Assembly (NCBI GenBank): GCA_044230205.1 | Contig: JBGARN010000093.1 | Location: forward strand, 1-18,874 | Direction: 5' to 3' | DNA from: JAEUTH01 sp044230205 | GTDB lineage: Bacteria; Bacteroidota; Bacteroidia; AKYH767-A; OLB10 | Length of the DNA stretch: 18,874 nt | In this document: positions 7,528 to 14,751 of the stretch, one piece after another | Numbering within the stretch: the stretch's first letter is position 1 | Layout: every line of letters starts with the position of its first letter | Notes under the pieces: model-generated | What the model was told of the DNA's origin: nothing | What the model saw: the letters and a program-made list of their open reading frames with translations, nothing else | Database searches by the model: none | Translations under genes and position numbers: made by a program

Positions 7528-8934
7528 ATGAAGGTTTGTATTTGCTTTTGCTTTCTTACTACGATACTGCTTTTTTCAAATTCAGCATTTGGTCAAATAT
7601 CCGATACAACAAAAGTGGTTGTTGATCGCATAATTTTACTTGGCAACAAGGTAACTAAGCCTGCAATTATTTACCGCGAACTTATTTTTCATAAAGGGGA
7701 TACCCTGAGCGAATATGTGCTTAACAGGGCAATGGAACGAAGCCGCGAAAACCTGATGAATACCTTGTTATTCAATTTTGTTCAGATTGAAAAGCTAAAT
7801 GATGTCGACAATAAACAAACGGTTGTAATTACAATGATAGAGCGATGGTATATTTTCCCGTTTCCGATTATTGAATTTGTTGACCGCAATTTTAATGAGT
7901 GGCTTAAAACGAAAGATTTCAGCCGTATTAATTATGGTTTTATTGTAACAGACAATAATTTCAGGGGAATGAAAGAATTGCTTCAGGTCTCGGCCAAATT
8001 TGGCTATTCACAAAAATTCTCATTCAACTACAGCATTCCATATCTCAATCGTAAGCAGGAAAGCGGGCTTAGCTTTATGGGTGGATATAATCGTAATCAC
8101 GAAATTCCGTATACATTAACTGACAGTAAACTCACTTACTATAAAGATGAGGAAGCCTATGTGCGTAAAGAATATTATGGTGTTATTAAATATACCCATC
8201 GCGACCGTATTTATAATTATACATCATTAGGGCTGGAATACCGATATTCTGAAATTGCTGATACTGTTCAACAACTCAATGAAGATTATTTTGTTAACCA
8301 GGCTACCTATGAGCAATTTCTGGCGTTGACTTACAAGTGGAGCCGTGATACACGCGATTATAAAATATATGCTTTAAAAGGATATTATTTTGATGCAGAA
8401 GTAAGCAAAGTTGGATTAGGTATTCTGAAGAATGAGCCTAACCTTCTTTTTATTACAGCCAGTTATAAAAAGAACAATGAATTGGCCAGGCGCTGGCATT
8501 TGGGCTATTTTGTAAAAGGCCGCATTTGCGGTCAGAGCGAAGCACCATATTATAACCAACGGGCTTTGGGCTATTTAAATGATTTTGTAAGAGGATATGA
8601 ATATTATGTAGTTAACGGACAGCATTATTTTCTCGGGAAAGCTAATCTTGCATTCTCACTGCTTCCGCAAAAAGTATTTCATATTAATGCAATCGGGTCA
8701 CAAAAATTCAACACCATACCTCTGGCTTTTTATCTTAATGCATTTTGCGATTTTGGCTACGTAAAAGACGCAGTTTTTGCATCAACTAACCCGCTTGCAA
8801 ACTCTCCTTTACCCGGTTATGGTTTAGGACTTGATTTTGTAACCTATTACAATGTTGTATTGCGTATGGAGTATTCATTCAATAAATTTGGTGAGAATGG
8901 TTTTTTTCTACACTTTACCAACGCGCTTTATTAA
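7528..8934 (+). CDS. BamA/TamA-like outer-membrane protein with one POTRA domain
   Basis: 468 residues. A signal peptide (residues 1-22, ending AFG) is predicted to be cleaved before Gln23. A single POTRA-like domain follows (about 31-105; VVVDRIILLGNKVTKPAIIYREL, then a helix pair and TVVITMIERW). The remainder is a transmembrane beta-barrel rich in alternating aromatic strands, with an Omp85-like VRGYE (loop-6 VRGF/Y-type) followed by LGKANLAFSLLP, and it ends NALY with a hydrophobic final strand. It is much shorter than BamA, which has five POTRAs, so it is likely a specialised Omp85 member for insertion or export at the outer membrane. It follows the CBS gene by 10 bp and precedes nadK by 92 bp. 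Confidence 0.82.
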   Translation: MKVCICFCFLTTILLFSNSAFGQISDTTKVVVDRIILLGNKVTKPAIIYRELIFHKGDTLSEYVLNRAMERSRENLMNTLLFNFVQIEKLNDVDNKQTVVITMIERWYIFPFPIIEFVDRNFNEWLKTKDFSRINYGFIVTDNNFRGMKELLQVSAKFGYSQKFSFNYSIPYLNRKQESGLSFMGGYNRNHEIPYTLTDSKLTYYKDEEAYVRKEYYGVIKYTHRDRIYNYTSLGLEYRYSEIADTVQQLNEDYFVNQATYEQFLALTYKWSRDTRDYKIYALKGYYFDAEVSKVGLGILKNEPNLLFITASYKKNNELARRWHLGYFVKGRICGQSEAPYYNQRALGYLNDFVRGYEYYVVNGQHYFLGKANLAFSLLPQKVFHINAIGSQKFNTIPLAFYLNAFCDFGYVKDAVFASTNPLANSPLPGYGLGLDFVTYYNVVLRMEYSFNKFGENGFFLHFTNALY

Positions 8935-9026
8935 TAGGTTTAAGCATATTTCATTGTGATAACCCCGCCCAAAAATTTAATGCAAACAGCAATAGTTGAT
9001 AACATACATACAATTACTGAATAATA

Positions 9027-9908
9027 ATGAGAGCAGCAATTTACGGCAGGCAACAACGTGATGATGTAATCCCTTATGTTGAAAGACTTTTCAATGAGTT
9101 GAAAAAGCATGGTTATGAAATTTGTGTACATGATCCTTTTCTGAATTTTATCCGACAAAAAACCCAGAAGAATTTCAGTTACGATACATTTACCGCAAAC
9201 AGTGATATAAAGAATGGAGTTGATCTGATGTTTAGTGTTGGCGGTGATGGTACTATGCTTGATACCATAACGCTCATTCAGGATTCAGGAATTCCGGTTG
9301 CAGGTATCAATACCGGCCGATTGGGTTTTTTATCAGGCATAGCAAAGGACAGGCTAGCCGAATCAGTTGACGAATTAGTTAAAGGCAATTATTCAATTGA
9401 TAAAAGAACAATGCTTTGCCTTGAAAGTAATGCTAATCTATTTGGGGGTGTAAATTATGCTTTGAATGAACTTACGGTTCATAAGAAGGACAGTGCATCG
9501 ATGATGACAATAAATACGTTTTTGAATGGCGAGTACCTTAACTCTTATTGGGCAGATGGACTTATCGTTGCAACTCCCACCGGAAGTACTGGTTACTCAT
9601 TAAGCTGCGGAGGACCTATCATTATGCCTCAAAGTGAAAATTTTGTGATTACACCAATTGCACCACATAATTTAAATGTAAGACCAATCGTTGTTTCTGA
9701 TAAAAATGTTATTTCACTTGAAGTTGAAGGACGCAACAGGTATTTCCTCGCTTCGCTTGACTCGCGGTCAGTAACAATTGATTCTTCGGTTCAACTTGCA
9801 GTAAGGATTGAAAACTTCAAGCTTAATTTAGTGCGCTTGCAAAACGAAAACTTCCTAAATACCTTAAGAGACAAGTTGATGTGGGGTGTTGATAGTCGTA
9901 ATTATTAA
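9027..9908 (+). CDS. nadK: NAD kinase
   Basis: Phosphorylates NAD+ at the 2'-OH of its adenosine ribose using ATP, and is the only de novo source of NADP. The 293-residue length matches bacterial NadK. The signature GGDGTML (72-78) is in place after a Rossmann-type N-terminal domain, followed by NTGRLGFLSG (95-104), NELTVHK (147-153) and WADGLIVATPTGSTGYSLS (175-193), with GGPI at 195-198 and the C-terminal beta-sandwich to the end. It is cytosolic. It sits after an outer-membrane barrel gene and before DUF6089/PorG-like genes; linkage of nadK with CBS and porG genes recurs in Bacteroidota. The 145-bp gap downstream contains a separate strong promoter, so nadK is the end of its own unit. Confidence 0.97.
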   Translation: MRAAIYGRQQRDDVIPYVERLFNELKKHGYEICVHDPFLNFIRQKTQKNFSYDTFTANSDIKNGVDLMFSVGGDGTMLDTITLIQDSGIPVAGINTGRLGFLSGIAKDRLAESVDELVKGNYSIDKRTMLCLESNANLFGGVNYALNELTVHKKDSASMMTINTFLNGEYLNSYWADGLIVATPTGSTGYSLSCGGPIIMPQSENFVITPIAPHNLNVRPIVVSDKNVISLEVEGRNRYFLASLDSRSVTIDSSVQLAVRIENFKLNLVRLQNENFLNTLRDKLMWGVDSRNY

Positions 9909-9954
9909 ACACAAACCCCTGAAAATGAAGAATTTGTTATAAAATGGGCTGTTA

Positions 9955-9985
9955 TTTGCCCTGATGTAAAAAAAACTTATTTTTG
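9955..9985 (+). promoter_or_regulatory. Bacteroidota-type promoter for the DUF6089 genes
   Basis: TTTG at 9955-9958, a 19-nt spacer, then TATTTTTG at 9978-9985. Both elements and the spacing fit the Bacteroidota primary-sigma consensus (TTTG, 19-21 nt, TAnnTTTG). Transcription would start near 9990, leaving a leader of about 60 nt before the ATG at 10054. It is the best promoter seen in the window. Confidence 0.72.
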
Positions 9986-10053
9986 TAATCCCTTTTTCAA
10001 AAAATATTATCCATTAACAAAAGAAATTAGCACCTTAAAAAGGTTAAATACAA

Positions 10054-10965
10054 ATGAAGAGATTCATACTTATTATTTTCTTATTGGCACCTTTAATGCT
10101 TTTGGCTCAAAGGTCATCAAGCCGCTGGAAAGCCTATCGGTATGAACTTAATTTTGGGATTGGCGCATCTAATTTCTTAGGCGATTTAGGTGGTGCAAAT
10201 CAGATTGGTACCCACTTTGTAAAGGATCTTGAGTTGTCGCAAACCCGTTTTGCAATGTCAGCGGGGCTTCGCTATAAGTTATCGCAACGACTAGCTATCC
10301 ATCCCAATATAACTTATGGAAAAGTGGCAGGTGATGATGCTCTTACACAAGAGTTTTTCAGAAATCACCGTAATCTTAATTTTAAATCCAACATATGGGA
10401 AGTAAATACTAATCTTGAATTCTTCTTTTTGAAAGAGTCAGTTGGCCATCGCTATAAATTACGTGGCGTTCGTGGCCAGCGTGGTTATGAATTTGCAGGT
10501 TATGTATTTGCCGGTATAGGAGCATTTCATTTTAATCCTAAAGGTGAGTATGAAGGAAATTGGTATGAATTACAACCATTAGGCACCGAGGGACAGGGTT
10601 TGGTAGAATCGCGTGAGAAATATAAACGTACCCAGATTTGCATTCCAATGGGAATAGGTTTTAAATATACCATTGACCGCAGGTGGGGTTTATCATTAGA
10701 GTATGGATTGCGTTACACCTTTACAGATTATATTGACGATGTAAGTAAAACTTATTACGATCGCGATGCTTTAGCACAATACAATGGCTTTTTATCTGCT
10801 GCTTTATCAGATAAATCAACACCATACTATACCAATAATAATCCTGAAAACACCAACATGGGTGAACAACGGGGCGATCCAACCCATCGTGATGCATATA
10901 TGTTTGCCATTATCAGCATCAACTATAAGCTGCGAACAGGACGTGTTAGTTACCCGGTATTTTAA
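10054..10965 (+). CDS. PorG-like outer-membrane protein (DUF6089), copy 1
   Basis: 303 residues. Signal peptide MKRFILIIFLLAPLMLLA with predicted cleavage before Gln19. The mature start ELNFGIGASNFLGDLGG is the DUF6089 hallmark. The rest is an eight-strand-like beta-barrel with alternating aromatic strands, an FNPKGEYEGNWYELQPLGTEGQG-type loop (about residues 163-185) and DDVSKTYYDRDAL (about 230-242). The family includes PorG, an outer-membrane component of the type IX secretion system. Location downstream of nadK matches the usual porG neighbourhood, but a second copy follows immediately, so assigning porG itself to one of them is unsafe. It probably has its own promoter at 9955-9985. Function beyond an outer-membrane barrel is inferred. 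Confidence 0.82.
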   Translation: MKRFILIIFLLAPLMLLAQRSSSRWKAYRYELNFGIGASNFLGDLGGANQIGTHFVKDLELSQTRFAMSAGLRYKLSQRLAIHPNITYGKVAGDDALTQEFFRNHRNLNFKSNIWEVNTNLEFFFLKESVGHRYKLRGVRGQRGYEFAGYVFAGIGAFHFNPKGEYEGNWYELQPLGTEGQGLVESREKYKRTQICIPMGIGFKYTIDRRWGLSLEYGLRYTFTDYIDDVSKTYYDRDALAQYNGFLSAALSDKSTPYYTNNNPENTNMGEQRGDPTHRDAYMFAIISINYKLRTGRVSYPVF

Positions 10966-11054
10966 TCGCCTTAATCCACCAAAAGTTATCATTTAGTAAG
11001 CTTATTGAATTATCATCAGTTCGTGATTAATAAATTTTCAATATTTGCGAACTT

Positions 11055-11927
11055 TTGCCGTTGTATGGTATTTATGAATTCCACAAGAAAAAAATCATCA
11101 TTCTGTTTTCTGTTTTTGTTTTTACTGCAGGGTATAGCAATGCACAGACTTCAGAAATGGGAATCATGCTTGGAGTTGCCGAATACAAAGGTGATTTGAA
11201 AAATCAGCTTTACAATTTCAAAGATATTCATCCGGGTGGTGGAATTCTTTACCGAAGGTATTTCAATAACCATTGGGCATTTAAAGCAGGCATAAATATT
11301 ATGCGGGTTTCAGCAGCCGATTCAACATCAGGTGATCCTTACCAGGAATACAGAAATCTTTCTTTTCGATCAAACATACAGGAGATAACCACTCAACTGG
11401 AGCTCAACTTTTTCAAATTTCAAACCGCCAACCCATCTACTAACTGGACACCTTACCTGCTTGGCGGTATTACAATTTATCATTTTAATCCCGAAGCAAA
11501 TCTTGACGGATCATGGTACAAACTTCAGCCATTAGGTACAGAAGGGCAAGGTACAACGGCTAACCCCGACCGTAAACCATATAAACGCATAACCGCAGCA
11601 TTTACATTTGGTGGTGGATTTAAATTCAGGCTTAGCAGGCGCTTCGGCCTTGCCATTGAAACCGGGGCACGTAAAACATACTCCGACTACCTGGATGATG
11701 TAAGCAAAACCTATGCTGATAAAAATGCTATTGCTGCTGTAAACGGAAATACAGCTGCACTGTTAAGCGACAGAAGTATCGATCAGCTTAACAATGATAA
11801 TCTGAACCGCGACAGGGGCAACAGGAATGATAAGGACTGGTATGTTTTTACAGGTGTACAATTAAACTATACACTGTCAAAATCCTATAACGATTCATGC
11901 AAGCCTTTCAGAACAAAGTTGAGGTAA
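11055..11927 (+). CDS. PorG-like outer-membrane protein (DUF6089), copy 2, start uncertain
   Basis: A diverged tandem paralogue of the preceding gene: YRNLSFRSNIQEI against HRNLNFKSNIWEV, GSWYKLQPLGTEGQG against GNWYELQPLGTEGQG, and DYLDDVSKTYADKNAI against DYIDDVSKTYYDRDAL. The frame includes a signal-peptide core (KKKIIILFSVFVFTAGYSNA, cleavage before Gln), but there is no in-frame ATG before it; the frame reaches back only to TTG at 11055 or 11061. One extra A in the A7 run 11088-11094 would join the ATGs at 11065 and 11074 to this frame, giving MNSTRKKIIILFSV. The gene may therefore use TTG, be disrupted by a 1-nt deletion, or contain a sequencing error. It shares the family's barrel pattern and probably the same location, and may duplicate or modify PorG function. 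Confidence 0.75.
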   Translation: MPLYGIYEFHKKKIIILFSVFVFTAGYSNAQTSEMGIMLGVAEYKGDLKNQLYNFKDIHPGGGILYRRYFNNHWAFKAGINIMRVSAADSTSGDPYQEYRNLSFRSNIQEITTQLELNFFKFQTANPSTNWTPYLLGGITIYHFNPEANLDGSWYKLQPLGTEGQGTTANPDRKPYKRITAAFTFGGGFKFRLSRRFGLAIETGARKTYSDYLDDVSKTYADKNAIAAVNGNTAALLSDRSIDQLNNDNLNRDRGNRNDKDWYVFTGVQLNYTLSKSYNDSCKPFRTKLR

Positions 11928-11933
11928 CTTTGT
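11913..11933 (+). terminator. Hairpin at the end of DUF6089 copy 2
   Basis: ACAAAGTT and AACTTTGT form an 8-bp perfect stem with loop GAGGT, spanning the stop codon at 11925-11927. It is AU-rich and followed by ATTT rather than a clear U-run, so termination is possible but weak. A further 12-bp palindrome, CTGAATATTCAG, lies at 11940-11951. Confidence 0.35.
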
Positions 11934-12001
11934 ATTTACCTGAATATTCAGAACAAAAGATCGGAGTGATGTCAACTGCATTTAACAGGCATTGTCAATT
12001 T

Positions 12002-12286
12002 TTATGCAGGTGTTTCCACTTGCTTTAGCTCCTCAATTAATTTTTCCAGCTCGTGAAAAGCAAAGTTGCTTTCATCCACCACTTTGAACCTGTGTCGCAG
12101 AAACCCACGCTCTTCACCATTCCACAGCATCTCAAGCTTAAAATTATAAAGATATACACCTCCGGTAGAAGGCCTGAAACCTCTTATAACATAATATTCA
12201 CCTTCTTTAACAATAGGCATTTTAACATTGCTGAGATCGTATTGATCTTTATCATCAATACAAACTACATATTGACCAACTTTCAT
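12002..12286 (-). CDS. Small hypothetical protein, SH3-barrel-like
   Basis: A 94-residue soluble protein with no named family I can assert. The layout (VGQYVVCIDDKD, PIVKEGEYYVIRGF, GGVYLYNF, then GEERGFLRHRFKVVDE) resembles short beta-barrel proteins common in phages and mobile DNA, whose cores read 'VVCID...G..Y.V......GV.L......E.GF...RF'. A C-terminal charged helix follows (HELEKLIEELKQ). It is the last of three minus-strand genes with a 75-bp gap from the previous one. There are no catalytic-looking residues, so a binding or adaptor role is the most that can be guessed. The converging DUF6089 gene ends 74 bp away. Confidence 0.7.
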   Translation of the reverse strand: MKVGQYVVCIDDKDQYDLSNVKMPIVKEGEYYVIRGFRPSTGGVYLYNFKLEMLWNGEERGFLRHRFKVVDESNFAFHELEKLIEELKQVETPA

Positions 12287-12361
12287 TGTTTTTAGTTTTT
12301 ATTTTAGTTTTTAAATTGTGATAACTGTTGCCAGTTCTTTGATACAATAATTGTTATACAA

Positions 12362-12751
12362 CTAATATTGAACCTCAAGATGGTATACATCCATTTGGTT
12401 TCGAATAATAGCTTTTGCATAAAACGGATATTTATCTGAAAGAGATATTTCTATAAAATCAAACTGTTTACAGTTATTTGGTAAGCCACCAAAAATTAAT
12501 GTGAAATTTGATATGCCGGATGAGATTCGTTTCATATCAGGTGTGAAAGGAATATTAATGGCATGAAGAAGTTTGCTTTTATACCCGGTTTCAGTACATT
12601 GAAGATAAGTTGTAGGCCATATCCGTATATGAGTAAACCGTTCCAGCTTAACTGTGCAATGCAGTATTACTTGTTTTTCAGTTTCAATTTCAGTTTCAGC
12701 ATCCGTTTTTGATATGGTTATTTCCTCTGTATCGCTTAAGTTATTATTCAT
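12362..12751 (-). CDS. Hypothetical protein with an Ig-like beta-sandwich pattern
   Basis: 129 residues with no signal peptide, so probably cytosolic. The first 27 residues are acidic and Thr/Glu-rich (TEEITISKTDAETEIETE), likely disordered. The rest is beta-rich: VKLERFTHIRIWPTTYL, KLLHAINIPFTP, then FTLIFGGLPNNCKQFDFIE and VYHLEVQY. The sequence of a ligand or strand, 'a.gIp..P', then 'FtLiFe.Lp...k.fDliE' recalls stress-related or DUF4352-like Ig folds, but this is pattern recognition only. It lies 116 bp after the stop of the 552-residue protein gene and 75 bp before the next gene, on the same strand, so the three may form an operon and their products may interact. Confidence 0.65.
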   Translation of the reverse strand: MNNNLSDTEEITISKTDAETEIETEKQVILHCTVKLERFTHIRIWPTTYLQCTETGYKSKLLHAINIPFTPDMKRISSGISNFTLIFGGLPNNCKQFDFIEISLSDKYPFYAKAIIRNQMDVYHLEVQY

Positions 12752-12822
12752 GGTTGTATAATTAATTTCAATAAATTATAACACCAATTTAGCTTGAAAT
12801 CGAATATGCATTGAAAAATTTT

Positions 12823-12849
12823 AAAAAAACAATTTTTAAAATTTTTAAA
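12823..12849 (-). other. AT-only tract with 9-bp repeats after the accessory gene
   Basis: ATTTTTAAA occurs twice in tandem (12832-12849), next to a 7-A run at 12823-12829. Read on the minus strand this is just beyond the stop of the 552-residue gene, and gives AU-only self-complementary RNA ending in U7. It could act as a weak terminator or simply be low-complexity spacer. Confidence 0.25.
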
Positions 12850-12867
12850 AATGATCAATGAGGCGAA

Positions 12868-14526
12868 TTAATCTAATTTATCAATCTTGTCTAACTGACC
12901 ATACCTGGCCAGGTAATTGGGTATTTCGTAGATGTATTGTTCTTTCTTAAGCGGAAATTTTTTATGATCAGCGTTTCTGATCAAACCATTTCCTTTATAG
13001 GGAAAAGTTTCGGGTAAGGCCTGAGGTGATGGAGAAAATACAAACACAATGCGCTGCAGGTTAATGGCCCAACCAATTTTAGAAAAAGCAATTGACTTTA
13101 TCATGCCATCCGGAATAATGCACAATACAGCCCTGCTGTGTTTCATAGCTTTAAGTTCTGTTTCTATCAGCTCATCAAAATCTCTGTAAAAATCTGAGCC
13201 AATTCCATTTTCAACAGCATAATTACGCGATGGATAGAAAATTTTGCTGATACCTATCGCGTTAAGCACTTCATTTGCCTCATGTTTTTTAAATTCCAAT
13301 TCCCTTGGTGATACATTACCTTTAAGATATTCATTATGTAAATCCTGAGTTGAGTGCTTAAAAAATACTTTATCAATTTCAGTATTTATTTGCCTGGCCA
13401 GCATTGCATCTATACTGTTATGAGGAGAAATTAAAAAAAGATCATAATTGATAATTGAATTAAACCGCTCTTTATGCGATATTGGTTTATCATGTTTTAA
13501 ATTAAAATCATGCAAATCGGCTGCGTTTTTAATGGAAGAAATCGTTTTCAATACATTGTATTTGCGATGCTGGAGGAAACAGGCAATCTCCTCCGGAATT
13601 ACCTGTTCCCAATTTACGTAATGCACCAATGGAACCTGAAGGCAGGTAAAATTGGAATCACTAATTTTTATTTGATTGCCTTTAACATCAGGTAAAACTC
13701 CATTTTCCTTCAGGCATCTTTGCATAACAATAGTGCCGGTGTTTATATAATTCTGTTCAGTAAATCTGGTAATCTGACCTATTAAGATAGTGTCATTAAC
13801 TGCTTTCTGCTGTATCAATATATTTAACTCAAATAATCGCATTCGGGTTACATCATCATGAAAATAAATGAAAAGCTGGCAATTATTTGCATGATGGCAA
13901 CTCTCAATTTTACCGGTTGAATAAATTAATTGATCGTGGGTATAGTAATACACCTCTTTAGCTGAAACAATGTGAAGCAGATTTCGTGTAACCAGCGAGT
14001 AACATTTTTCATGATTAGGTTCATGAAAATAAATATACCAAGTGGTATTATTCAAATGGTATTGACTAAAGATTGAATTATCAGAAGGCTTTGGTTTATC
14101 TGTAAGTTCAGCTTTAATAAGACTTTTTAGCTGAAACAGATATTCTTCATAACTTTTAAGTTTATGATCAGCATTTTTTACCATGTTCTTAAATTCAATA
14201 AAAAGCTTATCAACATGTGCTTCTCCGGTAATGCTGATATTTACATCTTGATTTTCTGCCTGCTGATTGGTGTTAATATTCTTAATCAGGTTATGAAATC
14301 GCTGAGAAAAGAATTCAGAATAATCTTTAGTTGCTTTTCTGAATTTGCTTTTCAGATTTTGAAGGTAGCTGATTAACTGCTCGTGTGATTGAGCAATAGT
14401 TTCTAATTCACCTGCATATTGAATTTGTTTTTGCTCTAAATCATCTAAAGAAATAGCGTTGCCGGAATTAATGGTATCAATTGCCAGTTTCGAAAAAAGG
14501 AGGAATGTTTTGGTTTGTATTTTCAT
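12868..14526 (-). CDS. Putative conflict-type protein: helical N-terminus, beta-rich domain, TIR/deoxyribosyltransferase-like C-terminus
   Basis: 552 residues, soluble, no signal peptide or membrane segment. Residues 1-145 are helical and coiled-coil-like (QYAGELETIAQSHEQLISYL; FFSQRFHNLIKNI). Residues about 162-270 form a beta-rich domain (TTWYIYFHE, LLHIVSAKEVYYY, YSTGKIES, CQLFIYFH, RMRLFELNILI, DTILIGQI, TGTIVMQR). Residues about 359-500 have the order of a TIR-like or nucleoside 2-deoxyribosyltransferase-like fold: YDLFLISP, a helix, NAIGISKIFYPSRN, DFDELIETELKAMKHSRAVL, CIIPDGMIKSIAF, SKIGWAINLQRIVFVF. In those families the position before xGW/YA is the catalytic Glu; here it is Lys483. 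Loss of NADase or glycosylhydrolase activity, or a binding-only role, is therefore possible. It leads a three-gene minus-strand block. The domain naming is inference; I recognise no exact homologue. Confidence 0.55.
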   Translation of the reverse strand: MKIQTKTFLLFSKLAIDTINSGNAISLDDLEQKQIQYAGELETIAQSHEQLISYLQNLKSKFRKATKDYSEFFSQRFHNLIKNINTNQQAENQDVNISITGEAHVDKLFIEFKNMVKNADHKLKSYEEYLFQLKSLIKAELTDKPKPSDNSIFSQYHLNNTTWYIYFHEPNHEKCYSLVTRNLLHIVSAKEVYYYTHDQLIYSTGKIESCHHANNCQLFIYFHDDVTRMRLFELNILIQQKAVNDTILIGQITRFTEQNYINTGTIVMQRCLKENGVLPDVKGNQIKISDSNFTCLQVPLVHYVNWEQVIPEEIACFLQHRKYNVLKTISSIKNAADLHDFNLKHDKPISHKERFNSIINYDLFLISPHNSIDAMLARQINTEIDKVFFKHSTQDLHNEYLKGNVSPRELEFKKHEANEVLNAIGISKIFYPSRNYAVENGIGSDFYRDFDELIETELKAMKHSRAVLCIIPDGMIKSIAFSKIGWAINLQRIVFVFSPSPQALPETFPYKGNGLIRNADHKKFPLKKEQYIYEIPNYLARYGQLDKIDKLD

Positions 14527-14751
14527 GGTGCTGTATCAATAATTACAGGTCCTTACAGCTCAGTATCTTCAGTTGATAAATGTACAAAATCCGGGCTATT
14601 GATAAGCAATGTCAGGCAAGACATGCTGGTAATACATTATTGCCTAAGGGTAAAACAGCTTATTGAAACTAAAATTTACAAATCAGCCATCAATTTTATG
14701 GAATTTAATTTGCCATTGCATCTAACCTTAAAATCCATAATCTGATTAATT
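14527..14751. other. Divergent intergenic region
   Basis: 225 bp between divergent genes must contain promoters for both the accessory block and the alpha-2-macroglobulin gene. I find no exact TAnnTTTG on either strand; TAATTTG near 14705-14711 is one base short. A short forward frame across it has no family-like features. No hairpin, tRNA or repeat was seen. Confidence 0.4.

Noticed and set aside
11005..11199. 64-residue forward frame overlapping DUF6089 copy 2
   Set aside because: It only reads the signal peptide region out of frame; its interest is limited to supplying the ATGs discussed for the A7 tract.
9027..14526. Functional link between NAD kinase and the TIR-like protein through NAD
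   Set aside because: nadK is a conserved housekeeping neighbour with its own unit on the other strand, and the TIR-like domain seems to lack its catalytic Glu.
14515..14745. 76-residue forward frame in the divergent gap
   Set aside because: It overlaps the start of the 552-residue gene, has no domain-like composition and occupies the region where two promoters are needed.
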